NCBI GenBank assembly: GCA_021442155.1 | Contig: CM038220.1 | Coordinates: forward strand, 74,201,817-74,265,816 | Length of the DNA: 64,000 nucleotides | From: Cymbidium sinense | Taxonomy: Eukaryota > Streptophyta > Magnoliopsida > Asparagales > Orchidaceae | Direction of reading: 5' to 3' | Part shown: piece by piece, positions 12,770 through 24,539 of the stretch | How positions within the stretch are numbered: the stretch's first letter is position 1 | Layout of the letters: each line of letters starts with the position of its first letter | The notes under the pieces: model-generated | Database searches by the model: none | What the model was told of the DNA's origin: nothing | Seen by the model: only the letters and a program-made list of their open reading frames with translations | Position numbers and translations under genes: made by a program

Positions 12770-13640
12770 AAAGCTACTTGTTAAATCCACCAATCCTTGC
12801 CTACTACTGGAAGCCCCTCATTCTATACACAAAAGAAAGAGTCCCTTGGAGCATTATTGGCACAACATAATGAAGAAGGCAAAGAGAATGCTCTTTATTA
12901 TATCAATCGATTAATTGAGTAAAATGAGATACTCGATGAGAAGCATTGTTTGGCATTGATCTTTGCACCAAAAGCTTCATCATTATATGTTATCTCACAA
13001 GATTACCTCATCTCAAGGATCGATCAATAAGTACTTGATGACAAGATCGTTGATAGGTCGCCAAGATGGGCGATTGCTTTTGCAATTTGATATCACATAT
13101 GTCACAAAGGTGAAGGGACAAGTCTAGATTTTCTGTTGCACATCCCATCCTCACTCTTCTTAATGATGATTTACATGAGCAAATTATGCTCATTCATGAA
13201 AGAGAAAATCACAAATTTGGAAATATACTGATGGAGCCTCATCGATCAAACAAGTCCAACATCTAAATTTCCAAGAGCAAGAGTGTGAATCATCATCTTC
13301 ATAACACCAAGGAGGGATAATGAGATGATCATATGGATTGACCGAGCCAAGAACTAATAATGAAGCGAATATGAAGCATTAGTGTGTCTTGAAGAAGCTA
13401 TTTTCATGGCATTCAAAACTTGCATATTTTGGCGATTCTCGCCTTATTATAAATCAAGTACTTGGCATCTATAGAATCAACAAGCTTGAGTTAGCTTTAT
13501 CATCGTTCTCGAGCTTATGAAGATACCAAATATCACATTAACTCGAAGTCTCGATCCGAGAATAAGAAGTTGCGCTTAGCAAAATTAGCTAAGAAAATGA
13601 TAAGTATGAATGGTGATTATGTCATGATCGCATATTTACT
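12770..13640 (+). pseudogene. RNase H and additional RNase H-like domain of the Tat element (broken)
   Basis: First block: 'LLNPPILAYYWKPLILY' (12,780-12,830), then 'GALLAQHNEEGKENALYY' (about 12,849-12,902) and 'EKHCLALIFA' (12,939-12,968), the connection/RNase H core that follows gypsy RT. Second block: 'SEYEALVCLEEAIFMAF' at about 13,364-13,412, then a degraded DSRLI-like motif (13,433-13,450) and 'NKLEL'-like text near 13,480, which matches the second, archaeal-type RNase H found between RNase H and integrase in Tat elements. Stops and frame changes are scattered throughout. Confidence 0.72.
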
Positions 13641-13889
13641 CGACGAGTTCTAGAGCCAAAAGTATCAATCCCCGCAGTAGAGGGTTACCAAAACGAGATG
13701 CTAACTGCGTTCCTCATACTCCCCAAAATCAATAAGAAGTACCAAGAAGAGCTAAGAATGACATTGCCCGTAAAAGGTGAAGCCTTTGTGTAAGAGTCAT
13801 GTGATTGGAGGCAACCCTTCATCGACTACTTTAAAGAAGGCAAATTACCAAGTAATAAATCACAGCTCAAATAAAAGAGAATGCTATGC

Positions 13890-15025
13890 TTTTAAACAAC
13901 ACTTTATATCAGATCCTTTGAACAAATGTGGCTACGATGCTATGTAGATGAAGCTAGCAAAGTGATGATTGAAGTTCATGAAGGACTTTGTGGTGCACAT
14001 TAGTCAGGTCCCAAGATGATAATAAAAATCAAAAGGATGGGTTATTATTAGCCGCCTATGGTGAGAGACTGTATTAATCATGCTAAGAAGTGTCATGAGT
14101 GTCAAGTACATGGGAATCTCATCCATCAACCTCCAAATCCATTACACCCAACAATAGCATCCTGGCCATTCGAATGTTGGGGTACATATGTAATTGGACC
14201 AATTGATCCACCATCATCAGCGGACATCGCTTCATCCTAGCAATGACTGACTATTTCTCTAAGTGGGCTGAGGCTACCCCATTTAAAGAAGTTACGACCG
14301 AAAGGATCAACTTCTTCACAATACAATGTGGTCTATAGATTGGAGTGCCACGAATAATTTGATAATGGCAGCTTTCAAAAGTGAAAAAATTTATAGATTT
14401 GTCGAGCGATGCAAAACTGATTGGTGATACTCTTCAATATACAATCCAAGAGCAAATGGTTTGGCGGAGGCCTTCAACAAGACATTAGTCAAGCTGCTCA
14501 AGGAGATCCTTACTAAAATAAGAGAGATGGCATACCAAGCTAGTAGAGGTTCTATGGGCATATCGAACTACCTACAAGATGCTGACTAAAGCCACTCCCT
14601 ATTCATTGGTATTTGGAACTGAAGCAGTTCTTTCACTCGAAGTTGAGTTGCCTTCACTTCAAGTAGCTATCCAATATAGTCTAACTGTAGATTAAGATGC
14701 CCATCTAAGAATGGAGGAACTCGACATGCTTGATGAAGCTAGATTGCAAGCTCATCAAAATCTAGAATTCTATCGAGCAAAGATGTCCAGGGCTTTTGAT
14801 CATGCAATGTGGCCCCGAACATTCCAAAAAGGAGAATTGGTCCTTATGTTGAGAAGACCAATTATCCCTAATCAAAAATTTGGTGGCAAATTTGAGCCTA
14901 ACTGGGAAGGCCCTTTTGTCATTAAAAAAGTATACCAAGGAGGGGCATACCAACTTGTCAACCTAAAGGGTGAAAGTCCAATGCTGCCAATTAATGGTCG
15001 ATACTTGAAAAAGTATTATACTTGA
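13890..15025 (+). pseudogene. Integrase region of the Tat element, with an intact C-terminal frame
   Basis: The zinc-binding region reads 'INHAKKCHECQVHGN' (about 14,072-14,116), preceded by a degraded histidine pair near 13,975-14,005. The core begins 'WPFECWGTYVIGPI' (14,162-14,205) and continues 'AMTDYFSKWAEATPFKEV' (about 14,240-14,295). The region after it ('VLWAYRTTYKMLTKATPYSL', about 14,547-14,606, then 'FGTEAV') is the usual end of the gypsy integrase core. The last 104 codons (14,711-15,022) form an uninterrupted frame ending 'NGRYLKKYYT', the normal Tat pol terminus. The enzyme would have inserted the cDNA copy. Stops upstream disable it. Confidence 0.88.
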
Positions 15026-15054
15026 TGATCACATTCCCAAGGTATAATAGAAAT

Positions 15055-15073
15055 CCCCCTGTAAGACAGGGGG
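15055..15073 (+). repeat. Perfect 7-bp G/C hairpin followed by a T-run (copy 1)
   Basis: CCCCCTG-TAAGA-CAGGGGG can form a perfect hairpin and is followed by TATTTTTTTT. It lies 30 bases after the integrase stop. It looks like an intrinsic terminator, but in a plant retrotransposon it is better read as an RNA structural element. Confidence 0.85.
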
Positions 15074-15313
15074 TATTTTTTTTAGTATATCCATTTAGGT
15101 TGACATCGTGCTTCATGCCGACATCCCTAAATAAATATACTCTATATGAAGGATTCTTCCGTGAAAATTCCGCTATTACACAAGGGCATTTTAGAATATA
15201 TAGAATGAAATCAATATTGTATGTCAAAATTTCTTTAAAGTATATCAATTCAAATATTGAACTATTTATGTACTTTCTTATCTTGAAAATTCTCCTAAAT
15301 ATACTCTAAAATT

Positions 15314-15332
15314 CCCCCTGCAAGACAGGGGG
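15314..15332 (+). repeat. Perfect 7-bp G/C hairpin followed by a T-run (copy 2)
   Basis: The same stem (CCCCCTG/CAGGGGG) with loop CAAGA, again followed by CATTTTTTT, 259 bp after copy 1. Stem and T-run are conserved while the surrounding sequence has diverged. Confidence 0.85.
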
Positions 15333-16834
15333 CATTTTTTTAATTTATACCAAATTTATTTGAGTTGACATCATGTCATAAGATGAGATCCTCAAATATA
15401 GTATTATTCAGGTTGACATCGAGCTTTACGTCGAAATCCCTAGATATATCTATAATTGTTACTATTAAGTTGCAAAGTTTAGCATGAACAAAAATAATCT
15501 ATCTCTATGCATGAAAAGATAGCCCTAAATATCAAGAAATATATCTCTTAGATTTACAAAATTCTAAAGATGAAGTCAAAAGAACTCCCGATTCTGGAAG
15601 CTTCAATCAACTGAGTTGGAGAAACATCAACCTCTACATCCTAAAGTCTAGGACATGAGTGGGTTCTAAAGGTCAGACTCAACAGCTCATACATGGCTGA
15701 GTTGCTGACGCTCTTCTCACTCAACAAGCCAGAAAAGGCAGCGAAAGAGCCCGTTATCGGTCGATGACAAAACCAAGAACCCACTATAGCTCAAGTCAGA
15801 CTGGTAGTTCTAAAGGTCGAACTCAATAAGCCCAAATGTGGCGAGTTCGATGCTCACCTCACTCAACAAGTAAGAAAGGTCGCTGAAAGAGCCCCCCTTT
15901 CGTCGGTCAATGACGATAGTTGTTCAATCAAACCATCCGACTTAGTGATTACAAGCAGATCTAAGAGATCTCTCTAGTTGATCAATAGATCAAGGCAATC
16001 TGAGGAAACGCTCAATTCAGGGCTACCTCAAATCAATCTTCATATTACCTGCAAGGTGATATTTTAATCTATTCTTAAATGATCTGATCAAGCTCAAAGC
16101 ACAGATCAAACCCTATCCTCATCAAGTCCATCAAAGAAAAAAGCATAGGACCGAGAAAGCAATTCTATAGTTCAAACAAATTCGATGGCCGAACTAAAGA
16201 AATTTTGTGATTATTTAGTCTATTAAAGCACACGGTGCCAGATTAATAACTCAACATTGACTCTACATAAGCCGGAAGGCTGGGTCATCCATATGTACCC
16301 TTCAACGAATCCATCAAAATAACAAGCACAGGGTTCATGGAGTGCATACACTTCCTGACAAGTCAATGTTGATAAATCGTCAATCCTTCATCAAGTTTGT
16401 CAAGCTCAAAATGGGGCGAAGAATTTCAAATCCGTTTAAGCACGGATAAACTGATTCCCTAGTGGAGTCCTTCATCAAAATAAGCAGATCAATTCCTCCA
16501 TCAAACCCAACCAAGCATGAAGCTAGGGTTGGATGAGACTCAAATCTGCAATAACATAAAAGAATGAGATCTTCAGCAAAGTCATTGAAGTAGACAGTAG
16601 ATGGTGTGAGAACTCTTATTTATCCAACAAGTCGATTCTGACAAATCAGTCAAGTCTATCATTTAGCATGTCCTGAATAAGGCAGCATATTAATGACAAA
16701 TCCTATCAAAAGCTCCCTGAGCTATTGTAATCGAAGCTAAAATAATCCATGTCCTATGGCCAGCCCAAAAGGTCATCCAGTTTTCAACAAACGTGACTCA
16801 CTTCATGCGCGAATCACATTTTTTGGGAGGCATT

Positions 16835-19800
16835 TGTTGACCTTCACATATGTGCCACAAAATCAATACAAGCCCACAAGTCAAATTCGACGAACTTTGG
16901 AAGTGACAGTGCACAAATCGGGGTCAAAATGCACTAGACGTCACCAAAAATGGTCGAAATGACTTTCGATCGATGAACAGAATTCATCGTTGCGTTCAAA
17001 ATATCAAAATTGATCAAAATATAAATATTGCAAAATCTAATGATCAATTGATTAAACGCTCGAGCTATCAATGTGTCAACACTCATATCAAAGTCGAGAA
17101 GCCGCGAAGATGTTCGAACGACCACCGTTAATGAAATTTGTTGCACCGTTAGCTTCAAAATATCAAAATCTATCAAATGAGGCTATCCTCACTCAATTCA
17201 TACAAGTCTATGCAAATGTCAAGTGATTTGAAGTGAAATCGCACAAATCAAGCCTGAAATACGCAGGGCGTTACTGAAATCAACACAAATGACCTCTGAT
17301 CGATGACCAGACTTCGCCATCACATTCAGAATGTCAAAATTGGTCAGGATATAAATATTGCACGACTTGATGAGCAACCGATCAAGCGCTCGAGTCATCA
17401 ACGCATGCATCATATCGAGTCACAAAGTCAAACGACCTTCGTTTGCTAAATTGATTGTCATTGGCTTCAAAATGCTGAAATCTATCGAATAAGACTTTGC
17501 ACTCAATTGACGAAGTCTACTAAATTGAGCGGCGAAGTGACGACGTATTTTGGTGAAATTTCATTTGGCACCTCAACCAAATTGCTCGATCAAATTAAAC
17601 TGCCATTGAGTTCAAAATATCAAAATTACCATAAATTGATATATATATATATATATTGATTATCTGCATTTATCGGCATGAAATCCATATTAAAATATTT
17701 AAAAATTTTAAATTTTATTAAAAGAAATTCCTAAACTACCCCCATGCTCAACCCTCCCCATTTTGCAGGCTCTCATTCTCTTCCCTCTCCTCATTTTTCA
17801 ACCCCATTTCTCTCTCACATCCCTCGTCAGAAAAACCAAAAGGAAAAGCAAGAAGGTAAAAAATTCTCTCAATTTTCTCCGTTTAGTGCATCTCTCCTCC
17901 GTCTCGCCGCATGCTGCATTTGCTCGTAAGACCAACCCAGACAAGAGTTCTGCCATCTCCTCCATCCGCGCGTCCAATGCTGTAGATCGCCCGGCCCCTC
18001 TCTTCAGCGACAAGCCCATCATCATCCAGGAGACTGAGCACGCTAAACTTCGCTCCTTCTCCAGCCGACCATTCCTTTCTTCTTGTCCCAATGCCATGGC
18101 TCGACTCATCCTTGATCACAGCTCTTGGCCGACCTGGCTCACGACACTGCGCTTTCTCCCCGGTTCCTCTTGTCGACCCATAAACCAATTGGCCCTTCAA
18201 GCCCACGGATCCACCTCCACCTAAAGCAATGCGCCATAACCAGCCATTTTGTTTTGCTCAGAATCAGTGACTCGTAGCCCGCCACCTCCTTCACTCCTTC
18301 TTTGATCACCTTCTGACCACCATTCGCGTCCACCGCTCTTATCCCATGAACTTTCCGCAGAATCGGGGAAGAACATCGTCAACAGGTGAATTCTTCCGTC
18401 GATTTTAGGCATCGCTTCCTTCACTTTAGCAATCCCATTTTTGATGTGACGCAAATCGGGGAAGAACATCGTCAATAGGCGAATTCTTTCTTCAATTTTG
18501 GGCATCGCACTTGTCGCTTTAGCAGTTTTGTTTTCGCTCCGTCGCAAATCGGGGAAGAATATCATCAACAGGCGAATTCTTCCTTCGATTTTCGATGTCA
18601 CTTCCCTCACTTTAGCCATCCTGTTTCTGTTGCGTCATAAATCGGGGAAGAACACATCAATAAGAATTCTTCCCGATTTTACGCATGCACTACATTCCCA
18701 ATTACCTACCTAAACCCATTTCTTTGCCTAGCCTTGCATCGCGCTGAAAAATGCGTTAGAATATGTGAGATTTGTGAATGTGAATATATATACATGCTTG
18801 TATTTCTTTGGAGGTTTGAAGACCTCGTTGTGCTCAACAAAGCGCAACGAGATGAAAAATAGGTTGTGGTGTCACAAGACACCACTCGCTATGCTCAACA
18901 GGATGTATCGAGTAAGCCACCACTTGTTAGATGTCGCTCCCTCTAGACGAAATGCTGCCAAAATTTTGTCTAATTTTCAGACTTAGAAAAAAAAAGGGGG
19001 GGAGGAAAAGGTCTCGTCGTGCTCAATAGGGTGCGACGAGATGAAAATCGATTGTGGTGTCGCAAGACACCACTCGTATGCTCAACAGGCGTCGAGTAAG
19101 CCAAAACGATGCACCCACCTACAGGATGGCGAGGAGGCTCAAAATTTTGTCTAAATTCTAGACTTAGAAAAGAGAGAGGGGAATGAATATATGTTGTATA
19201 TGCTTTCTTTCAAGTTTAAAGGCCCTGCTCAAGCGATGAGATGAAAATCAGTGGTGTGAAGATACCACTCATTACTGCATATCTGAGTAAGCCCAAATTC
19301 TGAGGTACCCCTGCAGGGATGATCGGTCATGTGTCAAATCTTTTGACTTAGAAAAAAGAAGGGTAAAATGAGCTAACTTATGAGCGTTAAATAGGAAAAC
19401 CTGCAGCTAATTTTATAATGTCAAATGAAAAAATGGAGGAGCTTTTAAAGCAAATTTTGAAAAGAATAGAACATTCATTTAAAATCTAAGTAAAATTTGG
19501 GGGAGGCTAATATTAAACTCACAAATTCTAGTCGCAATTCTCTATGGCTTAAATTGAAGCGATAAAGTGAGTTTCCTTTTCTTATAAATTCCTCAAAATT
19601 GAGCAAGCTTTAATTGGAATTTGGGGAGGGGGGGGGACTAAAGCTAAACTCATAATAAACTTGTAATAAACTCAAAATTTAAGGATGAATCCAAATTAGG
19701 TTTAATAACTTTTATATGAATGTGGAGGTTATTACTATGCTAGCTAATAAGCATAAATAGGGCTAAAATAACAAACACTGAAATCGGCATAATTTACCAA

Positions 19801-21317
19801 AATTGATGCAAATTGAGCCAAATCAAGTTAGAAAAATTGAAAAAACTCAACAAGTAAACTAAGTGTCAGTGGTATGTTAAACTGTAATCTAAATCAAAAT
19901 GTCTTTTAATCAAATGCCCGGATCAAGACAGTAAACAAAAGGCGGTGCTAAATCAAAATCTACAGAAATAGAAGGCAATACTAAATCAAAAATTACAAAA
20001 ATAATAGGGCTTCTTTTAATCAAAAATCAAGGAATTGCATCCTAATTATGATTTTTAAAATCAATATGAAATTAGCTAAGCTATAAATTCCTGCATATGC
20101 TCGGACATAGAGATTTTAAGTGCAAATTTTAATATCAAAATTTTGCGCTAAATTGGAATTAAATAAAATGAAATCAATTTCATAATTAAATAAAAAATTA
20201 CATAAAGTCTTAAATACACGCATGGGCTATTATATGTTGAATGCCTAAATTCAAGTGTCTGAGGATGCTGCGTGAGTTGCATCCCAGTTTAGTCTTAGGA
20301 CTGGGTCTGGGTCAACAAAACCTAAAAACCTAGAATAAAGTTTCAAATAAGTGGAATATTTGAGAAATTGATTTTGTCAGGTGATAGTAGATCTAATCCT
20401 CTATTAGCAGGTACATAGAGTTGACAGGATCTAAAGCTCTTAAATGCACGCAAATTAATCAAATTTTTAACTCAAATCAAATATCAATCTAAAATAACTT
20501 AAATGAAATTCTATCATAAAACTTAAATCAAATCCAATCATCCACCCTCTATTTGTGAGATTAAGAAAACTATAGCTCAAAAGCCAATGTCAAATCAAGT
20601 GTTCTACTATGTTCACTCTCAATCAATCTCTGCCAATAAGGTGGCGTGTCCTCAGAATTGCATGGCGGCTAGGCTCCAGATGAAGCTTATGATCGAGTCC
20701 TCGATTTGGTGGTTTGGCTTATTATATTATTATCACGATGTAGCATATGCTCCCCAATGGCTCTGTCCTTTGAGTTGTGAATCATAGGATATACTTGATA
20801 GGGAAAAATCCCTCACGTAAAAGGACTTAAGATTATCTCCTTACAACATCACCCTGCCAAGGATTTCTTGGATGGTAACCCATGTGTTCGATGAGGATCC
20901 TTCGTCATGTTGGGTCGACTATCTCCTCATTAAGTAGACAAGGACGCGACTTCGGGATGAACCATGAGATCTAGATCGGGCACGTCATCATTCCCCCAAC
21001 CATCCGGTTTAAGCTGAAATGATAAATTTTATAATCTAAATTTTGAAACTCTACATGCTGCTATTATACACTACGCATTCAGCGATCTAATGACTAGCCT
21101 TAATCGAAAGTTCTCTCCCACTTATTGAGAGGGGTAATTAACTATAGGGGCTTGCGCCTATAGAAAACTTGGAACCATATCTAAAGTTCTCACCAAATGA
21201 GGATGAAATTTCTGGGTAGTGTCTTATCTACTATTCCATCTACCTTCTGAAAATTACACCGACACTTAAACCACTCTTTTCATCGAAGAGGTCGGTGGCG
21301 AATTTTCGGAGCCCACA
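16835..21317 (+). repeat. 3' LTR of the Tat element
   Basis: It begins TGTTGACCTTCACATATG and ends GGAGCCCACA, collinear with the 5' LTR. Compared with the 5' copy it has a shorter (TA)n tract, a shorter and less GC-rich central segment (about 17,890-18,340), four well preserved minisatellite units at 18,360-18,690, and one more copy of the 'gtggtgtcgcaagacaccactcg' block. The 19,485-19,770 stretch aligns to 4,555-4,830 with scattered single-base differences and small indels. Confidence 0.92.
18360..18690 (+). repeat. 92-bp minisatellite in the 3' LTR
   Basis: Four units, each beginning with 'aatcggggaagaa' and carrying 'gaattctt' about 20 bases later, start near 18,360, 18,450, 18,547 and 18,641. 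The last is truncated. The regular spacing suggests unequal exchange within the LTR. Confidence 0.85.
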
Positions 21318-24236
21318 TGAGTGCAAAGACACAGCTGTGGTGTCACAAGACACCGCTCGCTATGCTTAATAGAGCGTACTGAGTAAGCCAAAATTGTTAG
21401 ATGCAGCCCCCTATGTCAAAATGTTGCCAAAATTTTGACTAAATTTTGGACTTAAAAAGGGAAAGAATCAAGATTTATTTAAAAAGAAATCAAGCACATC
21501 AAAAAAAAAATTAAATAATCTAAAATGAAATTTGAATGTGTAGAAGTTGCATATATATTTGCTTTTATGCAGGTGATTAAAGGCCCCGTTATGCTCATCA
21601 GAGCGTAACGGGATTGAAATTCGGTTGAGGTGCTTCAAAACACTAACCATCATGCTCATCAGGGTGTGACAGATAGGCCAAAATAGTTTCGATGTAATCT
21701 CCCTTGAGGTTGACACGAATACCATCTTTGTCAAAATTTTATCCAAAATTCATACTTGCAAATAAAATTCAAGCTAAATAAATAGCGCTACCTAAGCTCG
21801 CAAAAATAAATTGAGATTGAATTGAATTTTGAATCATAAATGAGAATGAATTTGAAATGAATTTGAAGATTATATTTCAAATAAAGAAACATGGGCTAAA
21901 CTCAAAACAGATTTATGAATTTGAAATGAATCAAATATTTTGGCAATAAATATAAATTTGGCACTTCAATATCTCAGTTCAATTGATTTAGAAGATGACC
22001 TGACTAAATATCCAATTAGAGCACAAAAGAACTTCTTGGAATTAGAATATAGTTTTTAAATCATAATTCACTCCAAATGAAATAGAGAAAATGAAATGAA
22101 TTTCAAAAGATATTTTCACTAAAGATGAGCAACTTGTTGGAAAATAAAACTAAAGTTCAATAAAGGCTACAATCCAAATAATATTTGAGGGTTAGGAAAT
22201 TCAATAAGCAAGCTAATTGCAAGCAAAACTATGATGTTTTGGATTTCAATCTAAATCAACGCCACCAAATCTGCAACACAAATTTAAAAGTAGGCGTTAA
22301 CTTCAATTCTAAATAAACCTCACATGCTTCATAAGGCGTCTACTAAATTTAAGTTGAATATTCTTAAAATTCATATAAATATCTAGATGAATTTAATTTG
22401 ATATGCTTACATTATAAGGTAAACTTAGTGTGCTTCCAATTGAATTCAAGTGCTCCAAAATTCATATCAATTCGCTAATATCAAAAGTATATGTGATTTT
22501 AAAAATAATAAGTTCTTTGAAAAATCTATGTAAGCATTTGAATTGAACACCTGCATATGCTTGGACATAAAGATTTAAAGTGTAAATTTTAATGTCTAAA
22601 AAGGTTGCGCAAGCTAAGTTAAGATTAAATAATATAAAATTAATCTCATAATTTAGAAATAAAATTACCTAAATTACTAAATACTCGCATGGGCCCTGAT
22701 ACTTGTATTAAATACCTAAACTTAGTGTTTGATGATGTTGCGTGGGTTAAAAAAGAAAGGGGGGAGAAGAATGATGAACAATTCAATCATTTATGACTAT
22801 ATGCATGCAAGCTAATAAATGTCATCAATGCTAATTCAAATCATTGAAAGAGATAAATATTCAACTCTATAGAATATGATCATAGTAGGCTTAATCCTCT
22901 ATGCGTGAAATAGTAAGTTACTAGCGATCAACTTCTAAATGAACTTAAATTACGGTAGTAAATCATAAGACCCAATCCTCTATATTTGTAATGGAGCTGA
23001 CAAGGTTAGTTATGATATTAATTTTCTAAAAAATTTAAGTGACATATAAGTCATAGACCCAGCCCTCTACTAGCAAATAAGTAGAGTTGACAATGATGAT
23101 AGGCAGTTATCAGAGGGTAACTATTATCAAAATATTTATAATATTATATTCAATATTCTCAAATTCAAAATACTTGAAATATAATTCTAGATCTGATCCT
23201 CTATTATTTAATCAATAGAGTCGACAGGATTTGAAATAATAAACTAAAGGATTATGCAGGCCTATTTACCTCGATGATGGCTGCGTTAATTAAAAATCTC
23301 AACCGGAGGAGATATTATCATCAAAAAATACTTGAGTTCTAAACTAACTCATCATAAAACTAAATTTCAACTAAGTAAATATTTGAGCTAAATGAAATTT
23401 ATTATTTAAATACTTAAAGCAAATAATTCATCCACTCATCCACCATCATTTGTTAGGGATGACAATTAAGAAAACTTTAGCTCACAAAGGAGTTAATGTC
23501 AAGTCAAATAAATCATTATATTCAACCTCAAATAATCTCATGCTAATAAGGATGTGTTTCGTGTCCTCTGTCCGTGTAGTTTGGCCAGTAGGCTCCACAT
23601 ATGATGTGGTTAAAACTAGAATCCTCTTATAGGGTGGCTGTCACCAAATGGAGCCACTATATTATGGTCATGACTGTAGCCCGTATGTTCCCTAATGGCT
23701 TAGCCCTTTAAGTTATGAATCATAGGGTATATTTGATAGGCAAAAAGCCCTTTTGTCAGCTAAGGTGGACTTGAGCTTGTCTCCTTAAACATCACCAGGT
23801 TCTAGGATTATTTGGGACGCACCCATGGTACGTTGACGAGATCGGGGTTGTTACCTCCTCTGACTAAGTAGACTAGGGATCACGACAGCCGGGATGATGG
23901 AACCATGGGATCTAGATCGGACACGTCATCATTCCCCAACCATCCGCTTTAAGTTAAAATGATGAATTTTATAAATTTACAATTTTATACTCCACATCTT
24001 TACTTATGCTATGCATTTAGCGATCTAATATAGCCTTGTCGAAAGTTTCTCTCGGTATTGGGAGGGTAATTAACTATAGTGCTTGCCTATAGAAAACCCG
24101 GAACCCAAGTCCTCACAAAATGAGTGAAATCTCGGTAGTGTCTCATCTACTATTCAATCTACCTTCTAAAAATTCACTGGCATTTAAATCAAACTCTCTT
24201 CATCGAGAGGACAGTGGAAAATTTTCAGAGCTCACA
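21318..24236 (+). repeat. Right part of the older interrupted LTR
   Basis: Starting with the second TGAGT, the sequence carries 'gtggtgtcacaagacaccgctcg' (21,335-21,357), the 'gccaaaattttg' / 'gacttaaaaag' blocks, the 'tgcatatgcttggacataaagat' block (22,552) and the conserved LTR end through 'gagctcaca' at 24,228-24,236, all in the order of the Tat LTRs but far more diverged. No primer-binding site follows, so this is either a solo LTR or the 3' LTR of an older element. Small ORFs here (21,468-21,746 minus; 23,450-23,632 plus) show no domain. Confidence 0.8.
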
Positions 24237-24539
24237 ATATCGTAGCTTTCTAGCAATCACTACACTCTACTAAGTCAGGTTGGAAAACATAGTTTTTTCA
24301 CCGCAGATTCTCTAAAATATGACCAGAATGCAATTTTCAAATTGCATTATAGTGTTTTTTCACACCGCAACTACTGCACCAAACACACCATTAGTCTATC
24401 TCAAATTGATATAAAATTACATCAAACTTATATTAAATTGAATTGCCCTGAGTAAAGCTTCAAATAGATCAAATATGAAATGACCCAAATTATACAAACT
24501 TGGTTAACTAGGCATCCCATTTTATTTTCAAATAAATAA
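24237..24539. other. Short unassigned spacer with a cruciform-forming palindrome
   Basis: About 300 bp between the old LTR and the RTE LINE. It contains 'GTTTTTTCACCGCA' near 24,291 and a near-copy 'TTTTTTCACACCGCA' near 24,355. Between them, at 24,327-24,348, is a palindrome with 10-bp perfect arms and a 2-base spacer. This could be a miniature transposon remnant, but I cannot define its ends. Confidence 0.4.

Larger units (their letters stand above)
15026..16834 (+). repeat. 3' untranslated region of the Tat element
   Basis: Non-coding stretch between the integrase stop and the 3' LTR. It holds a duplicated module (about 15,052-15,150 and 15,311-15,450: G/C hairpin, T-run, then 'aggttgacatcgagctt'-type text). 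A second imperfect tandem pair of about 140 bp lies at 15,655-15,775 and 15,800-15,915, marked by 'ttctaaaggtc', 'actcaacaag' and 'gaaagagccc'. A G-rich tract (TTTTTTGGGAGGCATT, 16,820-16,834) abuts the 3' LTR and is the likely plus-strand primer site. Confidence 0.75.
1740..21317 (+). mobile_element. Complete but coding-dead Tat-type Ty3/gypsy LTR retrotransposon (19.6 kb)
   Basis: The element is delimited by TG...CA LTRs of 4,655 and 4,483 bp that begin TGTTGACCTTCA and end GAGCCCACA, and it is flanked by TGAGT on both sides. A primer-binding site follows the 5' LTR and a G-rich tract precedes the 3' LTR. The plus-strand internal region carries, in order, gag, protease, reverse transcriptase, two RNase H-like segments and integrase, each broken by stops and frameshifts. 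The order protease-RT-RNase H-integrase is that of Ty3/gypsy. Very long LTRs, an extra RNase H-like block before integrase and the wording of the protease and integrase ends fit the Tat lineage (Tat/Ogre/Retand group). The LTRs differ from each other by many substitutions and indels, so the insertion is not recent. Confidence 0.93.

Noticed and set aside
15055..15090. Bacterial-type intrinsic terminator
   Set aside because: Hairpin plus T-run fits the pattern, but the context is a plant retrotransposon 3' UTR, so a bacterial terminator role makes no sense.
18360..18690. CRISPR-like array
   Set aside because: Units are 92 bp, imperfect and without unique spacers, and they lie in an LTR of a eukaryotic element.
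17744..18713. Overlapping ORFs on both strands in the 3' LTR
   Set aside because: The same explanation: LTR sequence with minisatellite units and a shifting frame; no domain.
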